DNA of 64,000 nt from Variovorax jilinensis (GCF_030316885.1 NZ_JASZYQ010000001.1:1116001-1180000); one strand, 5' to 3'. Numbered from the stretch's first letter, positions 38,104-46,855 are shown. Made by a program: numbers and translations. The notes: generated by a model not told the origin, from the letters alone.

Positions 38104-38823
38104 ATGATTCGCCCAGCCGCCTTGCCCCGTCCTTTTGCCGCCACCGTGGTCGCGCTGATCCTGCTCCTGCTGTGGGATGCCGGCGGGCTCGACGTCGCGC
38201 TGGCCGGCCTGGCGGGTACGCCGATGGGTTTCCCGCTGCGCGACAACGCCTTTCTCGTGAAGGTGATGCATGAGGGCGCCAAGTCGCTGAGCTGGCTGCT
38301 GGTGGTGGCGCTGTTCGCGGCCATCCGCTGGCCGTTCGGCGTGCTGCGCCGGTTCGATGCGCGCGGCCGGGTGCAGCTCGCCGTCACGGCCCTGGCCAGC
38401 GTGCTGGTCATCTCGATGCTCAAGTACACCAGCCGCACCAGCTGCCCCTGGGAGCTGCAGGCCTTCGGCGGCGTGGCGCAGCACGTATCGCACTGGGCAT
38501 GGGGCGTGCGCGACGGCGGCTCGGGCATGTGCTTCCCGGCCGGCCACGCGTCGGCGGCCTTTGCCTACCTGGGGGGCTGGTTCGCCTTCCGTCGCACCGC
38601 GCCGTCGGTGGCGCGCATCTGGTTCGCCGGCGCTCTCGCGGCCGGGCTGGCGCTCGGCCTGGCGCAACAGCTGCGCGGCGCCCACTTCATGAGCCACACG
38701 CTGTGGACCGGCTGGCTCTGCTGGGTCACGGCCTACGCGATCGACGTGGCGATGGAGGCCGGCGCGCGCCTGCGCGCGCGTCGCGCGGGCCGCGTGGCCG
38801 TGCCGAATCTGAACGAAAGCTGA
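38104..38823 (+). CDS. PAP2 family lipid phosphatase
   Basis: This 239-residue membrane protein has about five hydrophobic helices and a PAP2 active site in three parts: KYTSRTSCPWE (variant of KxxxxxxRP, with Arg-Thr-Ser-Cys-Pro), CFPAGHASAAFAY (SGH-like motif, here AGH) and RGAHFMSHTLWTG (RxxxxxHxxxD-like, final residue not Asp). Relatives include LpxE/LpxT-like lipid A phosphatases and lipid phosphate phosphatases. Placement before eptA suggests removal of lipid A phosphate before phosphoethanolamine addition, or recycling of the diacylglycerol product. ATG 38104 is used; an in-frame TTG at 38095 is possible. Confidence 0.88.
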   Translation: MIRPAALPRPFAATVVALILLLLWDAGGLDVALAGLAGTPMGFPLRDNAFLVKVMHEGAKSLSWLLVVALFAAIRWPFGVLRRFDARGRVQLAVTALASVLVISMLKYTSRTSCPWELQAFGGVAQHVSHWAWGVRDGGSGMCFPAGHASAAFAYLGGWFAFRRTAPSVARIWFAGALAAGLALGLAQQLRGAHFMSHTLWTGWLCWVTAYAIDVAMEAGARLRARRAGRVAVPNLNES

Positions 38824-38831
38824 TCGAGAGG

Positions 38832-38858
38832 TTCAGGGACTTTTCAGTCCCGGTTCAT
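38832..38858 (+). promoter_or_regulatory. Three phased TTCA repeats upstream of eptA
   Basis: TTCAG at 38832-38836, TTCAG at 38843-38847 and TTCAT at 38854-38858 stand exactly 11 bp apart. They lie in the 46-bp gap between the PAP2 and eptA genes. Together with the repeats at 38064-38079 they look like tandem sites for the OmpR-type regulator encoded next door. Confidence 0.55.
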
Positions 38859-38869
38859 AGCCTTGCAGG

Positions 38870-40651
38870 ATGCTTCGATTTCCTGCGCCGCGCACGCCCG
38901 CCTCCCTCGATTCCCGCAACGATTCCCGCAACGCCCCGCAGCGCGGCACGCACGATGCGATGGCCACGCCCTGGGCCGCCGTCGATGCCTGGATGGCGCG
39001 TCCGCGCTCGCCGCGCCAGGTGGTGGTGTGGCTCGGCCTCTATCTCGCGCTGGCCGCCAACTGGCCGCTGTGGATCGAACTCGCGCGCATCGGCGGCGCG
39101 CCCAGCGTCTACCTGCCCTCGATCGCGTCGATGGCGTTGCTCACGGTCTGCGGCACGGTGGCGCTGCTGTCCTTGACGGCCTGGACGCGCTGGATGAAGC
39201 CGCTCTGGTTCGGCATCGTGCTGCTGGCCGCGGGCGTGCAGCACTACATGCTGAGCTACCACGTGGTGATGGACCCGACCATGCTCGCCAACGCGCTGCA
39301 GACCGATCCGGCCGAGGTGCGCGACCTGCTGAGCTGGCGGCTCGCGTTCAACCTGCTGTGGGTCTGCGCCTTGCCTGGCTGGGCCATCTGGCGCGTGCGG
39401 CTCTTGCCGCAGCCGCTGCTGTCGCAGGCCTGGCGCAACGGACTGCTGCTGCTCGCGGTTGCGGTCGTTGCCGCTGGCGGCGCCATGGTCATGAACCGGC
39501 AACTCGCGCCGTTGATGCGCAACAACGTCGGCCTGCGCTACATGATGAATCCGGTCGCGAGCCTCTATTCGACGGCCTCCGCCACGATCCGGCCGATGTT
39601 CAAGCACAGCCGCAGGCTGGTGCCGATCACGGCCGGCACCGCGCTCGGCGCGAGCTACGCAGCGCAGTCGAAGCCGCCGCTGTTCGTGCTGGTGGTGGGC
39701 GAGACCGCGCGCGCCGATCACTTCTCGCTCAACGGCTATGCGCGCGACACCACGCCCGAGCTGGCGGCGCGGCAGGTGCTGAGCTGGCGCGACGTGCACT
39801 CCTGCGGTACCAACACGCTGGCCTCGGTGCCGTGCATGTTCTCGCCGCTCGGCAAGCTGGGCTACGAAGTGCGCAAGGACGACTACGAGAACCTGATGGA
39901 CGTGCTCCAGGCTTCGGGCCTTGCGGTGTTCTGGCTTGACAACCAGGCCGGCGGCTGCAAGGGCGTCTGCGACCGGGTCCCGCATGCCTCGGCCTCCGAC
40001 CAGCTCGAGGACGGCGTCAAGGCCGCGCTCTGCGACGGCGACGAGTGCCTCGACGACGTCATGCTGCGCAACCTGGACGCGCGCCTGGCCACGCTGCCGG
40101 CCGAACGCAGGGCGAAGGGCGTGGTGCTCGTGATGCACCAGATGGGCAGCCACGGGCCCGCGTATTCCAAGCGCTCGTCGCCCGACGCCAAGCGATTCCT
40201 GCCCGAATGCACGAGCAACGCGCTGGCCGAGTGCAGCCATTCAGAGCTCATGAACGCGTACGACAACTCGATTGCCTACACGGACCGCTTCCTCGGCAAG
40301 ACCATCGACTGGCTCAAGGCACAGTCCGGCCACTACGACCCGGCGCTGCTCTACCTGAGCGACCATGGCGAATCGCTGGGCGAGTACGGCCTCTTCCTGC
40401 ACGGCCTGCCCTACAACTTCGCGCCGGAAGTGCAGAAGCACGTGCCCATGGTCAGCTGGATGGGCGACGGCATGAAGGCGCGCCGCAGGCTGTCGTCCGC
40501 CTGCATGACGGCCGGGCTCGACACGCCGCTCACGCACGACAACCTCTTTCACACGGTGCTCGGCCTCATGGACGTGACGACCCCGAGTTACAAGCCCGCG
40601 CTCGATGCGCTCGCCTCATGCCGCGGCGGTGACGCGGTCGCCGCGCGCTAG
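38870..40651 (+). CDS. eptA: Phosphoethanolamine-lipid A transferase
   Basis: This 593-residue inner membrane protein adds phosphoethanolamine to lipid A, which lowers the negative surface charge and polymyxin binding. It has five N-terminal transmembrane helices (residues 50-205) and a periplasmic alkaline-phosphatase-like domain. Active-site motifs are VVGETARADHFS (Glu278), HSCGTNTLASVPCMFS (catalytic Thr in CGTNT, residues 312-316) and LLYLSDHGESLGEYGLFLHG. Six or more Cys residues fit the disulfides of this family. Residues 1-30 are an unusual polar extension with a DSRN-DSRN duplication; ATG 38960 (MATPWAAVDAW) is an alternative start. Confidence 0.94.
   Translation: MLRFPAPRTPASLDSRNDSRNAPQRGTHDAMATPWAAVDAWMARPRSPRQVVVWLGLYLALAANWPLWIELARIGGAPSVYLPSIASMALLTVCGTVALLSLTAWTRWMKPLWFGIVLLAAGVQHYMLSYHVVMDPTMLANALQTDPAEVRDLLSWRLAFNLLWVCALPGWAIWRVRLLPQPLLSQAWRNGLLLLAVAVVAAGGAMVMNRQLAPLMRNNVGLRYMMNPVASLYSTASATIRPMFKHSRRLVPITAGTALGASYAAQSKPPLFVLVVGETARADHFSLNGYARDTTPELAARQVLSWRDVHSCGTNTLASVPCMFSPLGKLGYEVRKDDYENLMDVLQASGLAVFWLDNQAGGCKGVCDRVPHASASDQLEDGVKAALCDGDECLDDVMLRNLDARLATLPAERRAKGVVLVMHQMGSHGPAYSKRSSPDAKRFLPECTSNALAECSHSELMNAYDNSIAYTDRFLGKTIDWLKAQSGHYDPALLYLSDHGESLGEYGLFLHGLPYNFAPEVQKHVPMVSWMGDGMKARRRLSSACMTAGLDTPLTHDNLFHTVLGLMDVTTPSYKPALDALASCRGGDAVAAR
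38909..38932 (+). repeat. 12-bp tandem duplication at the eptA 5' end
   Basis: GATTCCCGCAAC occurs twice in a row and encodes Asp-Ser-Arg-Asn twice, if translation starts at 38870. If it starts at 38960 the repeat lies in the leader. Confidence 0.75.
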
Positions 40652-40663
40652 GGCTCGTCGACG

Positions 40664-41242
40664 CTACTTCTTCTCGCGCGGGACCCGGCCCATCAGGAAG
40701 AACTCCGGGTTCGGCTGCATGCCGCTGAAGCTCGCGATCCGGTTCGAGAGGCCGAAGAAGGCCGTGATCGACGCGATGTCCCAGATGTCCTCGTCGTCGA
40801 AGCCATGGGCATGCAGCGCTGCGAAGTCGCCTTCGTCGATCTGGTCGGAGTGCTCGCAGACCTTCATCGCGAACGCGAGCATCGCGTGCTGGCGCGGCGT
40901 GATGTCGGCCTTTCGCCAGTTGACGGCCACCTGGTCGGCCACCAGCGGCTTCTTCTCGTAGATGCGCAGCAGCGCGCCGTGCGCCACCACGCAATAGAGG
41001 CACTTGTTGACCGCGCTGGTGGCGGTCACGATCATCTCGCGGTCGCCCTTGGTCAGCGAGCCTTCCTCCTTCAGCATCAGCGCGTCGTGGTAGGCGAAGA
41101 AGGCGCGCCATTCGGCCGGGCGGCGCGCCAGGCCGAGGAACACGTTGGGCACGAAGCCGGCCTTCTCCTGCACCGCGAGCACCTGGGTGCGGATGTCCTC
41201 GGGGAGGTCCTTGAGTTCGGCCAGCGGGTAGCGTTCGGTCAT
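40664..41242 (-). CDS. Carboxymuconolactone decarboxylase/AhpD-like peroxidase-related protein
   Basis: This 192-residue all-helical protein has the AhpD-type redox motif CxxC followed by His (NKCLYCVVAHG) and the segment TKGDREMIVTATSAV before it. The layout matches the uncharacterised peroxidase-related branch of the carboxymuconolactone decarboxylase superfamily. It could reduce peroxides with a thiol partner. ATG 41242 has GGAGA upstream. It converges with eptA (12-base gap). No decarboxylase context is present, so a role in beta-ketoadipate breakdown is unlikely. Confidence 0.85.
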   Translation of the reverse strand: MTERYPLAELKDLPEDIRTQVLAVQEKAGFVPNVFLGLARRPAEWRAFFAYHDALMLKEEGSLTKGDREMIVTATSAVNKCLYCVVAHGALLRIYEKKPLVADQVAVNWRKADITPRQHAMLAFAMKVCEHSDQIDEGDFAALHAHGFDDEDIWDIASITAFFGLSNRIASFSGMQPNPEFFLMGRVPREKK

Positions 41243-41274
41243 GCATGTCTCCTTGGGATCGGGCAAGCGCCCGA

Positions 41275-42042
41275 TCATAGGGAGTCGAGCAGGTCCCGGT
41301 CGCTGTGGTCCTTGAGTTCGACGCCGGTCAGCCCGAGGCGCAGCGCCTCGCGCAGAAGCCAGCCGAGCTTGAAGGCGGCGGCGGCATGGCCCAGGCCTTC
41401 GGGGCGCACGTTCGAGATGCAATTGCGCTCGGCGTCGTGGCGACCGCGCCGGGGTGCGTGCGTGACGTAGATGCCGAGGCTGTCGGGCGAGCTGAGGCCG
41501 GGCCGCTCGCCGATCAGCATGATCGACAGGCGCGCGCCGAGCGCCTCGCCGACCTCGTCGGCCAGCGCGACCCGCGACTGCGATGCGACGACCACCACCG
41601 GCGCCAGCGAGAGCTCGGGCGCCAGATGCACGCGCAGGGCCGCGAGCAGCGGCACCGCCTGTCGATCCACTGCGAGCGACGAGAGGCCGTCACCGATCAC
41701 GATGCATACATCGGCCGGCGCGGCGCCGAGCGCGCGCAGGCGTTCGGCATCGCCGGGATCGAGCTGGCGGCCGAGGTCGGGGCGGCGCAGGTAGCTCGTG
41801 CGATCGGGCGCGCGGCTGCGCACCTGCAGCGGCTCGAAGCCTTCGGCGCGCAGCGCGGCCTCGAGCGCGGGCAGATCCAGCGCCGCATGGATCGCATCGC
41901 GCGCCATCGCGTGGGCCCAGCCGAAGCGCAGCACCTCGTCGGTCGGCATGCCGGCGCCTGCGCGGCCCAGTGCGAGCCGCGCCGGCGTGGCCCGGCGCCA
42001 GTCGCCCAGGGGGCTTGCGGTGACGATGGGTTCGTCGCTCAT
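41275..42042 (-). CDS. eutC: Ethanolamine ammonia-lyase small subunit
   Basis: This 255-residue subunit of the adenosylcobalamin-dependent lyase helps bind the cofactor. Diagnostic segments are ATPARLALGRAGAGMPTDEV, TSYLRRPDLGRQLD, VCIVIGDGLSSLAVD, LIGERPGLSSPDSLGIYVTH and DAERNCISNVRPEGL. The ATG overlaps the eutB stop (ATGA). Together EutBC turn ethanolamine into acetaldehyde and ammonia. No shell protein, EutA reactivase or acetaldehyde dehydrogenase is nearby. Confidence 0.96.
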   Translation of the reverse strand: MSDEPIVTASPLGDWRRATPARLALGRAGAGMPTDEVLRFGWAHAMARDAIHAALDLPALEAALRAEGFEPLQVRSRAPDRTSYLRRPDLGRQLDPGDAERLRALGAAPADVCIVIGDGLSSLAVDRQAVPLLAALRVHLAPELSLAPVVVVASQSRVALADEVGEALGARLSIMLIGERPGLSSPDSLGIYVTHAPRRGRHDAERNCISNVRPEGLGHAAAAFKLGWLLREALRLGLTGVELKDHSDRDLLDSL

Positions 42043-43433
42043 GGCGCAAGGCCCTTCAACGCACCCATGTCTGCCAGCAGTCGGTTGGCCGCGGGCGGCT
42101 GCAGCCGGCCCGCGGCATCGGTGATCTGCATGCGTGCCAGCCAGGCCTCGAACTCCGGTGCCCGCGCGAGGCCCAGTGTCTGGCGCAGGAACAGCGCATC
42201 GTGGAAGGAGGTGCTCTGGTAGTTGAGCATCACGTCGTCGGCACCCGGCACGCCCATGATGAAGTTGATGCCCGCGGTACCCAGCAGCACCAGCAGCGTG
42301 TCCATGTCGTCCTGGTCGGCCTCGGCATGGTTGGTGTAGCAGATGTCGCAGCCGATCGGCAGGCCCATGAGCTTGCCGCAGAAGTGGTCCTCCAGGCCGG
42401 CCCGGATGATCTGCTTGCCGTCGTAGAGGTACTCGGGCCCGATGAAGCCGACCACGGTGTTGATCAGCAGCGGCTGGTAGCGCCGCGCGAGCGCATAGGC
42501 GCGCGCCTCGCAGGTCTGCTGGTCGACGCCGAAGTTCGCGTTCGCCGACAGCGCGCTGCCCTGGCCGGTCTCGAAATACATCACATTGCGGCCCACGGTG
42601 CCGCGCCCGAGCGATTGCGCTGCCGCATGGGCCTCGTCGAGCAGTTCGGGCGTGACGCCGAACGAGAGGTTGGTCTTCTCGGTGCCGCCGATCGACTGGA
42701 AGACGAGGTCGATCGGTGCGCCCGACTCGGCCAGCTTCAGGGTGTTCGTGACATGGGTCAGCACGCAGCTCTGGGTCGGGATCTCGAAGCGCTGGATCAC
42801 CTCGTCCATCAGGCGCAGCAGGTCGCCGAGCACGGGCATGCTGTCCGAGGCCGGGTTGAGTCCGATCACGGCGTCGCCCGAACCCATCAGCAGGCCGTCG
42901 AGCATCGAGGCGGCGACGCCGCGCAGATCGTCCGTCGGATGGTTGGGCTGCAGCCGCACCGAGAGACGGCCAGGGAGTCCGATGGTGTCGCGAAAGCGCG
43001 TGACCACGCTGCACTTGCGCGCCACCGCCACGAGGTCCTGGTTGCGCATCAGCTTGGAGACCGCGGCCACCATCTCGGGCGTGAGGCCGGGCGCGAGCGC
43101 GGTGAGCGCCGCGGTGTCCGCGCGGTCCGACAGCAGCCAGTTGCGGAAGTCGCCGACCGTCAGGTGCGACACCGGCGCGAAGGCCGTGGCGTCGTGGCCG
43201 TCGATGATCAGGCGGGTGATGTTGTCCGCTTCGTAGGGCACCAGGGCTTCGGTGAGGAATTGCCCGAGCGGCGTCTCGGCGAGCACGTGGCGCGCCGCCA
43301 TGCGCTGCTGCGCGGTGTCGGCGGCGATGCCGGCCAGCTGGTCGCCCGAGCGGGCCGGACTCGCGAAGGCCATGACCTGGCGCAGGTCCTCGAATTCGAA
43401 GGCCTGCGATTCGATCGTCGTCCGGTAGCGCAT
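42039..43433 (-). CDS. eutB: Ethanolamine ammonia-lyase large subunit
   Basis: This 464-residue TIM-barrel subunit holds the radical active site. Family segments seen are GLPGRLSVRLQPNHPTDDLR, GLLMGSGDAVIGLNPASDS, PTQSCVLTHVTNTL, FQSIGGTEKTNLSFG, YFETGQGSALSANAN and GLPIGCDICYTNHAEADQDD. The frame continues 35 codons upstream, but ATG 43433 (MRYRTTIESQAFEF) matches the family. No cobalamin riboswitch is evident in the 122-bp upstream gap. Ethanolamine released from phospholipids would supply carbon and nitrogen. Confidence 0.96.
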   Translation of the reverse strand: MRYRTTIESQAFEFEDLRQVMAFASPARSGDQLAGIAADTAQQRMAARHVLAETPLGQFLTEALVPYEADNITRLIIDGHDATAFAPVSHLTVGDFRNWLLSDRADTAALTALAPGLTPEMVAAVSKLMRNQDLVAVARKCSVVTRFRDTIGLPGRLSVRLQPNHPTDDLRGVAASMLDGLLMGSGDAVIGLNPASDSMPVLGDLLRLMDEVIQRFEIPTQSCVLTHVTNTLKLAESGAPIDLVFQSIGGTEKTNLSFGVTPELLDEAHAAAQSLGRGTVGRNVMYFETGQGSALSANANFGVDQQTCEARAYALARRYQPLLINTVVGFIGPEYLYDGKQIIRAGLEDHFCGKLMGLPIGCDICYTNHAEADQDDMDTLLVLLGTAGINFIMGVPGADDVMLNYQSTSFHDALFLRQTLGLARAPEFEAWLARMQITDAAGRLQPPAANRLLADMGALKGLAP

Positions 43434-43555
43434 GGTGAGGTCCGTGGAGTCGTCAGGTGCGTCGAATGCGTCGGAGGACGCGTGCAAGAGCGGTGCCAGG
43501 GGGCTCCCGGCCCGGCAATAATGGGCCCGTTTCATCATTCAACCAAGGGCCTGCC

Positions 43556-43963
43556 GTGCGATCCATTCTTTTCGCAGCCGTCGTTTCTTCCATCGTCCTG
43601 CCGAGCGCCTTCGCGCAGACGGCGCCCGTCACCAAGCCCAGCGGCCTGGTGTTCCAGTCGCTGACCGAAGGCAAGGGCGCCTCGCCGGCCGCCACCGACG
43701 TGGTCAAGGTGCACTACCGCGGCACCTTCCCCGACGGCAAGGAGTTCGACAGCTCGTACAAGCGCGGCGAGCCGACCGAGTTCCCGCTCAACGGCGTGAT
43801 CCCCTGCTGGACCGAGGGCGTCCAGCTCATGAAGGTCGGCGGCAAGGCCAAGCTGACCTGCCCCCCGGGCATCGCCTATGGCTCGCGCGGTGCGGGTGGC
43901 GTGATTCCGCCGAATGCGACCCTGAACTTCGAGATCGAGCTGATCGCGGTCAAGGGGAAGTGA
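43556..43963 (+). CDS. FKBP-type peptidyl-prolyl cis-trans isomerase, exported
   Basis: This 135-residue protein has a signal peptide (RSILFAAVVSSIVLPSAFAQ) and one FKBP domain: VVKVHYRGTFPDGKEFDSSY, FPLNGVIPCWTEGVQLM, GIAYGSRGAGGVIPPNATL. It should speed proline isomerisation in periplasmic proteins. The start is GTG at 43556 with AAGGG nine bases upstream; longer in-frame starts would remove the signal peptide from the N-terminus. It is divergent from eutB and convergent with opgD. Confidence 0.92.
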   Translation: MRSILFAAVVSSIVLPSAFAQTAPVTKPSGLVFQSLTEGKGASPAATDVVKVHYRGTFPDGKEFDSSYKRGEPTEFPLNGVIPCWTEGVQLMKVGGKAKLTCPPGIAYGSRGAGGVIPPNATLNFEIELIAVKGK

Positions 43964-43984
43964 TGCAGTCCGGGCGGCGCCGTC

Positions 43985-45592
43985 TCAACCGACGTTGCCT
44001 CCGGGCTGATACTGGAACAGCCAGGTCTCCGACAAGGTCTGGTCCCCGTTGCGCAAGTAGAGCCGCATGTCCACCGGCTCGTTGCCTTCGGGCGTGAAGT
44101 CGAACTGCGCGCGCCAGTGGCCCGGAACGCCGTTCGGCACCGCCTCGGAAAACACGTACGAGAACTTGCCGCGGGCTGCCGTCAGCACCAGCTCGGGCTT
44201 CACGCCCGAGGGCAGCGTCTCCAGCGGCTTGCCGATGAACTCGACCATGAACTTGCGCACGCCCGCCGGTCGCGGCTGCCCGGGCTGTCCGCCGCGTCCC
44301 ATGCGGGTCGCGATGCAGCGCGCCAGCGGTGACGGAAAGGGCTCCTCGGCGGTCCAGTGCAGGCGGTACTTGAGGGTCACGCTCGAGCCCGCCGCGGCCG
44401 GCGCCTTGGGCACCCAGCAGGCCAGCACGTTGTCGTGGATCTCGTCGTCGGTCGGGATCTCGATCAGCTGTACCTGGCCTTCGCCCCAGCTGCCCACCGG
44501 CTCGACCCAGAGGCTGGGGCGCTTCTCGTAGTACACGCCGTCCTGGTAGTGGTCGAAGCTGCGGTCGCGCTGCAACAGGCCGAAGCCCTTGGGATTGTTG
44601 TCGCTGAAGGTCGATGCCCGGGTCTGCGTCGGGTTGTTGAGCGGGCGCCAGATGCGTTCGCCGGCGCCGTTCCACATCGCCAGGCCGTCGGAGTCGTGGA
44701 CCTCGGGGCGCCAGTCGATGGCGGTCGGCTTCTGGGATTCCGAATACCAGAACATCGAGGTCAGCGGCGCCAGGCCAAAGCGCTGCACCTCGCGGCGCAG
44801 GAAGAGGCGGCACTCGATGTCCATCAGCACGCCCTTGCCGCGCGTCAGCACGAACTTGTAGGCCCCCGCGAGACTCGGTCCCTCGAGCAGCGCGTAGATC
44901 GTCATCGCATCCGAGCCCTCGGCGGGCGGCTCGAAGTAGAAGCGCGTGAAGTCGGGAAACTCCTCGGGCCGGTCCGGTACCGCGGCGTCGAGCGCGATGC
45001 CGCGCGCCGACAGGCCGTACTGGTACAGCTCGCCGATGGCGCGGAAGTACGAGGCGCCCAGGAAAGCCACCCAGTCGTTCTTCTGCCAGGGCAGCCGGCC
45101 CTGGTCGCCGAGGCGGCTCTCCTGCACCTTGAAGCCCGCGAAGCCGGCGCCGTCCGGCAGCTTGCGCGCCGGGCTGTCGGCAGGCATCGAGAAGGCGGCC
45201 GCGTCGTACAGGATCTCACGCGCGAAACCGTCGCCGGCCGCACTCTCGAGCACGAACATGTGGACCGGCACCGGAAAGAAGCGCCCGAGGTGGAAGAAGC
45301 TGACCGGGAATGGCCCGGGACCGTTGCGGAACAGCGCATGGTCGGTGTCGAAGCGGATCCTGCCGTGGGCGTCGTAGTCGATGCGCTGCAGCACATCGGC
45401 GGGCAGCGAACGGTCCGCGAGATAGGGGCTGGCGGCGAGCGTCCTGGAAAGCGCGACCAGGCGGTCGAACGAGAAGGGCGCCGGACGGCCGAGCTGGAGG
45501 CCCTGGGCGGCGAGGGCATCTGCAGGCAGGCCGAGGGCCGCCAGCGCGAGCGAGGCGCCCGTTGCGCCGAGAAGTGAGCGACGATCGATCAT
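43985..45592 (-). CDS. opgD: Glucan biosynthesis protein D
   Basis: This 535-residue periplasmic protein has a Tat-type signal (DRRSLLGATGASLALAALGL) as E. coli OpgD does, and family segments LASYF-type [70 protein letters not shown] and DNVLACWVPK. OpgD helps shape osmoregulated periplasmic glucans made by OpgH. It is a paralogue of opgG at 51813, with the same blocks in the same order. No opgH is in the window. Confidence 0.94.
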   Translation of the reverse strand: MIDRRSLLGATGASLALAALGLPADALAAQGLQLGRPAPFSFDRLVALSRTLAASPYLADRSLPADVLQRIDYDAHGRIRFDTDHALFRNGPGPFPVSFFHLGRFFPVPVHMFVLESAAGDGFAREILYDAAAFSMPADSPARKLPDGAGFAGFKVQESRLGDQGRLPWQKNDWVAFLGASYFRAIGELYQYGLSARGIALDAAVPDRPEEFPDFTRFYFEPPAEGSDAMTIYALLEGPSLAGAYKFVLTRGKGVLMDIECRLFLRREVQRFGLAPLTSMFWYSESQKPTAIDWRPEVHDSDGLAMWNGAGERIWRPLNNPTQTRASTFSDNNPKGFGLLQRDRSFDHYQDGVYYEKRPSLWVEPVGSWGEGQVQLIEIPTDDEIHDNVLACWVPKAPAAAGSSVTLKYRLHWTAEEPFPSPLARCIATRMGRGGQPGQPRPAGVRKFMVEFIGKPLETLPSGVKPELVLTAARGKFSYVFSEAVPNGVPGHWRAQFDFTPEGNEPVDMRLYLRNGDQTLSETWLFQYQPGGNVG

Positions 45593-45687
45593 GTGGCCTG
45601 CATGCTAGCGATGCCGGCGGCGGCAGGCCGTAGGTTTGTGGCGCCTGCCGCTGCCGCGTGGTCCTACATGCCGGGCCATGGACCTCG

Positions 45688-45737
45688 AATTCGAAAGCAA
45701 GACCCGGAGTGCGCATGCGGGCCTTCCTTTCTACAGT
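45688..45737 (+). promoter_or_regulatory. Ada-box-like operator and possible promoter of ada
   Basis: AAT-N6-GCAA at 45688-45700 fits the A box and B box bound by methylated Ada in E. coli (AAT and GCAA six bases apart). A possible -10 (TACAGT) at 45732-45737 would put the box around -56 to -44, near its position in the E. coli ada promoter. No good -35 is seen, as expected for an activated promoter. The gene start follows at 45773. Confidence 0.5.
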
Positions 45738-45772
45738 GGACCCATCGAAACTCAACACCGTCGAGGACCGCG

Positions 45773-46855
45773 ATGAACATGAAGGACAGCAATGAACTGC
45801 GCGCACTGGCCACCGTGAGCGATCCGCGCTGGGCGCGGGTCGCCGCGCGCGATCGCGACGCCGACGACCGCTTCTTCTATTCGGTGCGGACCACCGGCGT
45901 CTACTGTCGGCCGTCGTGTGCGGCGCGGCCCGCGCGGCCCGAGAACGTGGCCTTCCATGCGAGTGCGGCGGATGCCGAGCGCGCCGGCTTCCGGCCCTGC
46001 AAGCGCTGCAAGCCGGACCAGCCCGTGCGTGCCGAACGCGATGCCGAACTGGTGGCCGGACTGTGCCGCTACATCGAGCAGGCCGAGCAGGCGCCCACAC
46101 TCGAAGAACTGGCCGAGCGCGCAGGCCTGAGCGCCTCGCACCTGCACCGCCGATTCAGGGAAGTCACCGGGCTGACGCCCAAGGCCTATGCGACGGCGCA
46201 CCGAGCAGGCCGGGTGCGGGCCGCGCTCGCGCGCAGCGACACGGTCACGGACGCCATCTACGACGCCGGCTACAACTCCAACGGCCGCTTCTACGCCGAA
46301 GCCGACGGCATGCTCGGCATGACACCCAGCGCCTGGCGCGCGGGCGGGGCCGACACCGAGATCCGCTTCGCGATCGGCCAGTGCGCGCTCGGCGCGATCC
46401 TGGTCGCGCAGAGCGAACGCGGCGTCTGCGCGATCGCACTGGGCGATGACCCCGACCGCCTCGCGCGCGAGTTGCAGGACCGCTTCCCGAAGGCCCGGCT
46501 GATCGGCGGCGATGCCGCCTTCGAGGCGCTGGTGGCGAAGGTCATCGGCTTCGTCGAGGCGCCCGCGCTGGGGCTCGACCTGCCGCTGGACCTGCGCGGC
46601 ACCGCCTTCCAGCAGCGTGTCTGGCAGGCTCTGCGCGAGATTCCACCCGGGACGACCGCGAGCTACAGCCAGATCGCCGAGCGCATCGGCGCCCCGAAAT
46701 CGGTGCGCGCCGTGGCCCAGGCCTGCGGCGCCAACACGCTCGCGGTCGCGATTCCCTGCCATCGCGTGGTGCGCAGCGACGGCAGCCTGTCGGGCTACCG
46801 CTGGGGCGTCGATCGCAAGGGCACGCTGCTGCGGCGCGAGGCGCAGGACTCGTGA
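45773..46855 (+). CDS. ada: Bifunctional transcriptional activator/DNA repair protein Ada
   Basis: This 360-residue protein has an N-terminal Zn domain that accepts methyl from phosphotriesters (Cys45, Cys49, Cys76, Cys79 in VYCRPSCAARPA and FRPCKRCKPD), an AraC-type DNA-binding domain (TLEELAERAGLSASHLHRRF) and a C-terminal O6-methylguanine methyltransferase with the active site AIPCHRVVRSDG (Cys329) and the arginine-finger helix PKSVRAVAQACGANT. All four Zn cysteines and the acceptor cysteine are intact. ATG 45773 gives the family start. It heads a three-gene adaptive-response operon; the next gene overlaps its stop. Confidence 0.96.
   Translation: MNMKDSNELRALATVSDPRWARVAARDRDADDRFFYSVRTTGVYCRPSCAARPARPENVAFHASAADAERAGFRPCKRCKPDQPVRAERDAELVAGLCRYIEQAEQAPTLEELAERAGLSASHLHRRFREVTGLTPKAYATAHRAGRVRAALARSDTVTDAIYDAGYNSNGRFYAEADGMLGMTPSAWRAGGADTEIRFAIGQCALGAILVAQSERGVCAIALGDDPDRLARELQDRFPKARLIGGDAAFEALVAKVIGFVEAPALGLDLPLDLRGTAFQQRVWQALREIPPGTTASYSQIAERIGAPKSVRAVAQACGANTLAVAIPCHRVVRSDGSLSGYRWGVDRKGTLLRREAQDS

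Noticed and set aside
40664..41242. True 4-carboxymuconolactone decarboxylase
   Set aside because: The CxxC plus His motif and length fit AhpD-like peroxidase-related proteins, and no protocatechuate genes are nearby.
43434..43555. Cobalamin riboswitch before eutB
   Set aside because: The gap is only 122 bp, shared with a divergent promoter, and no B12-box-like conserved sequence was seen.
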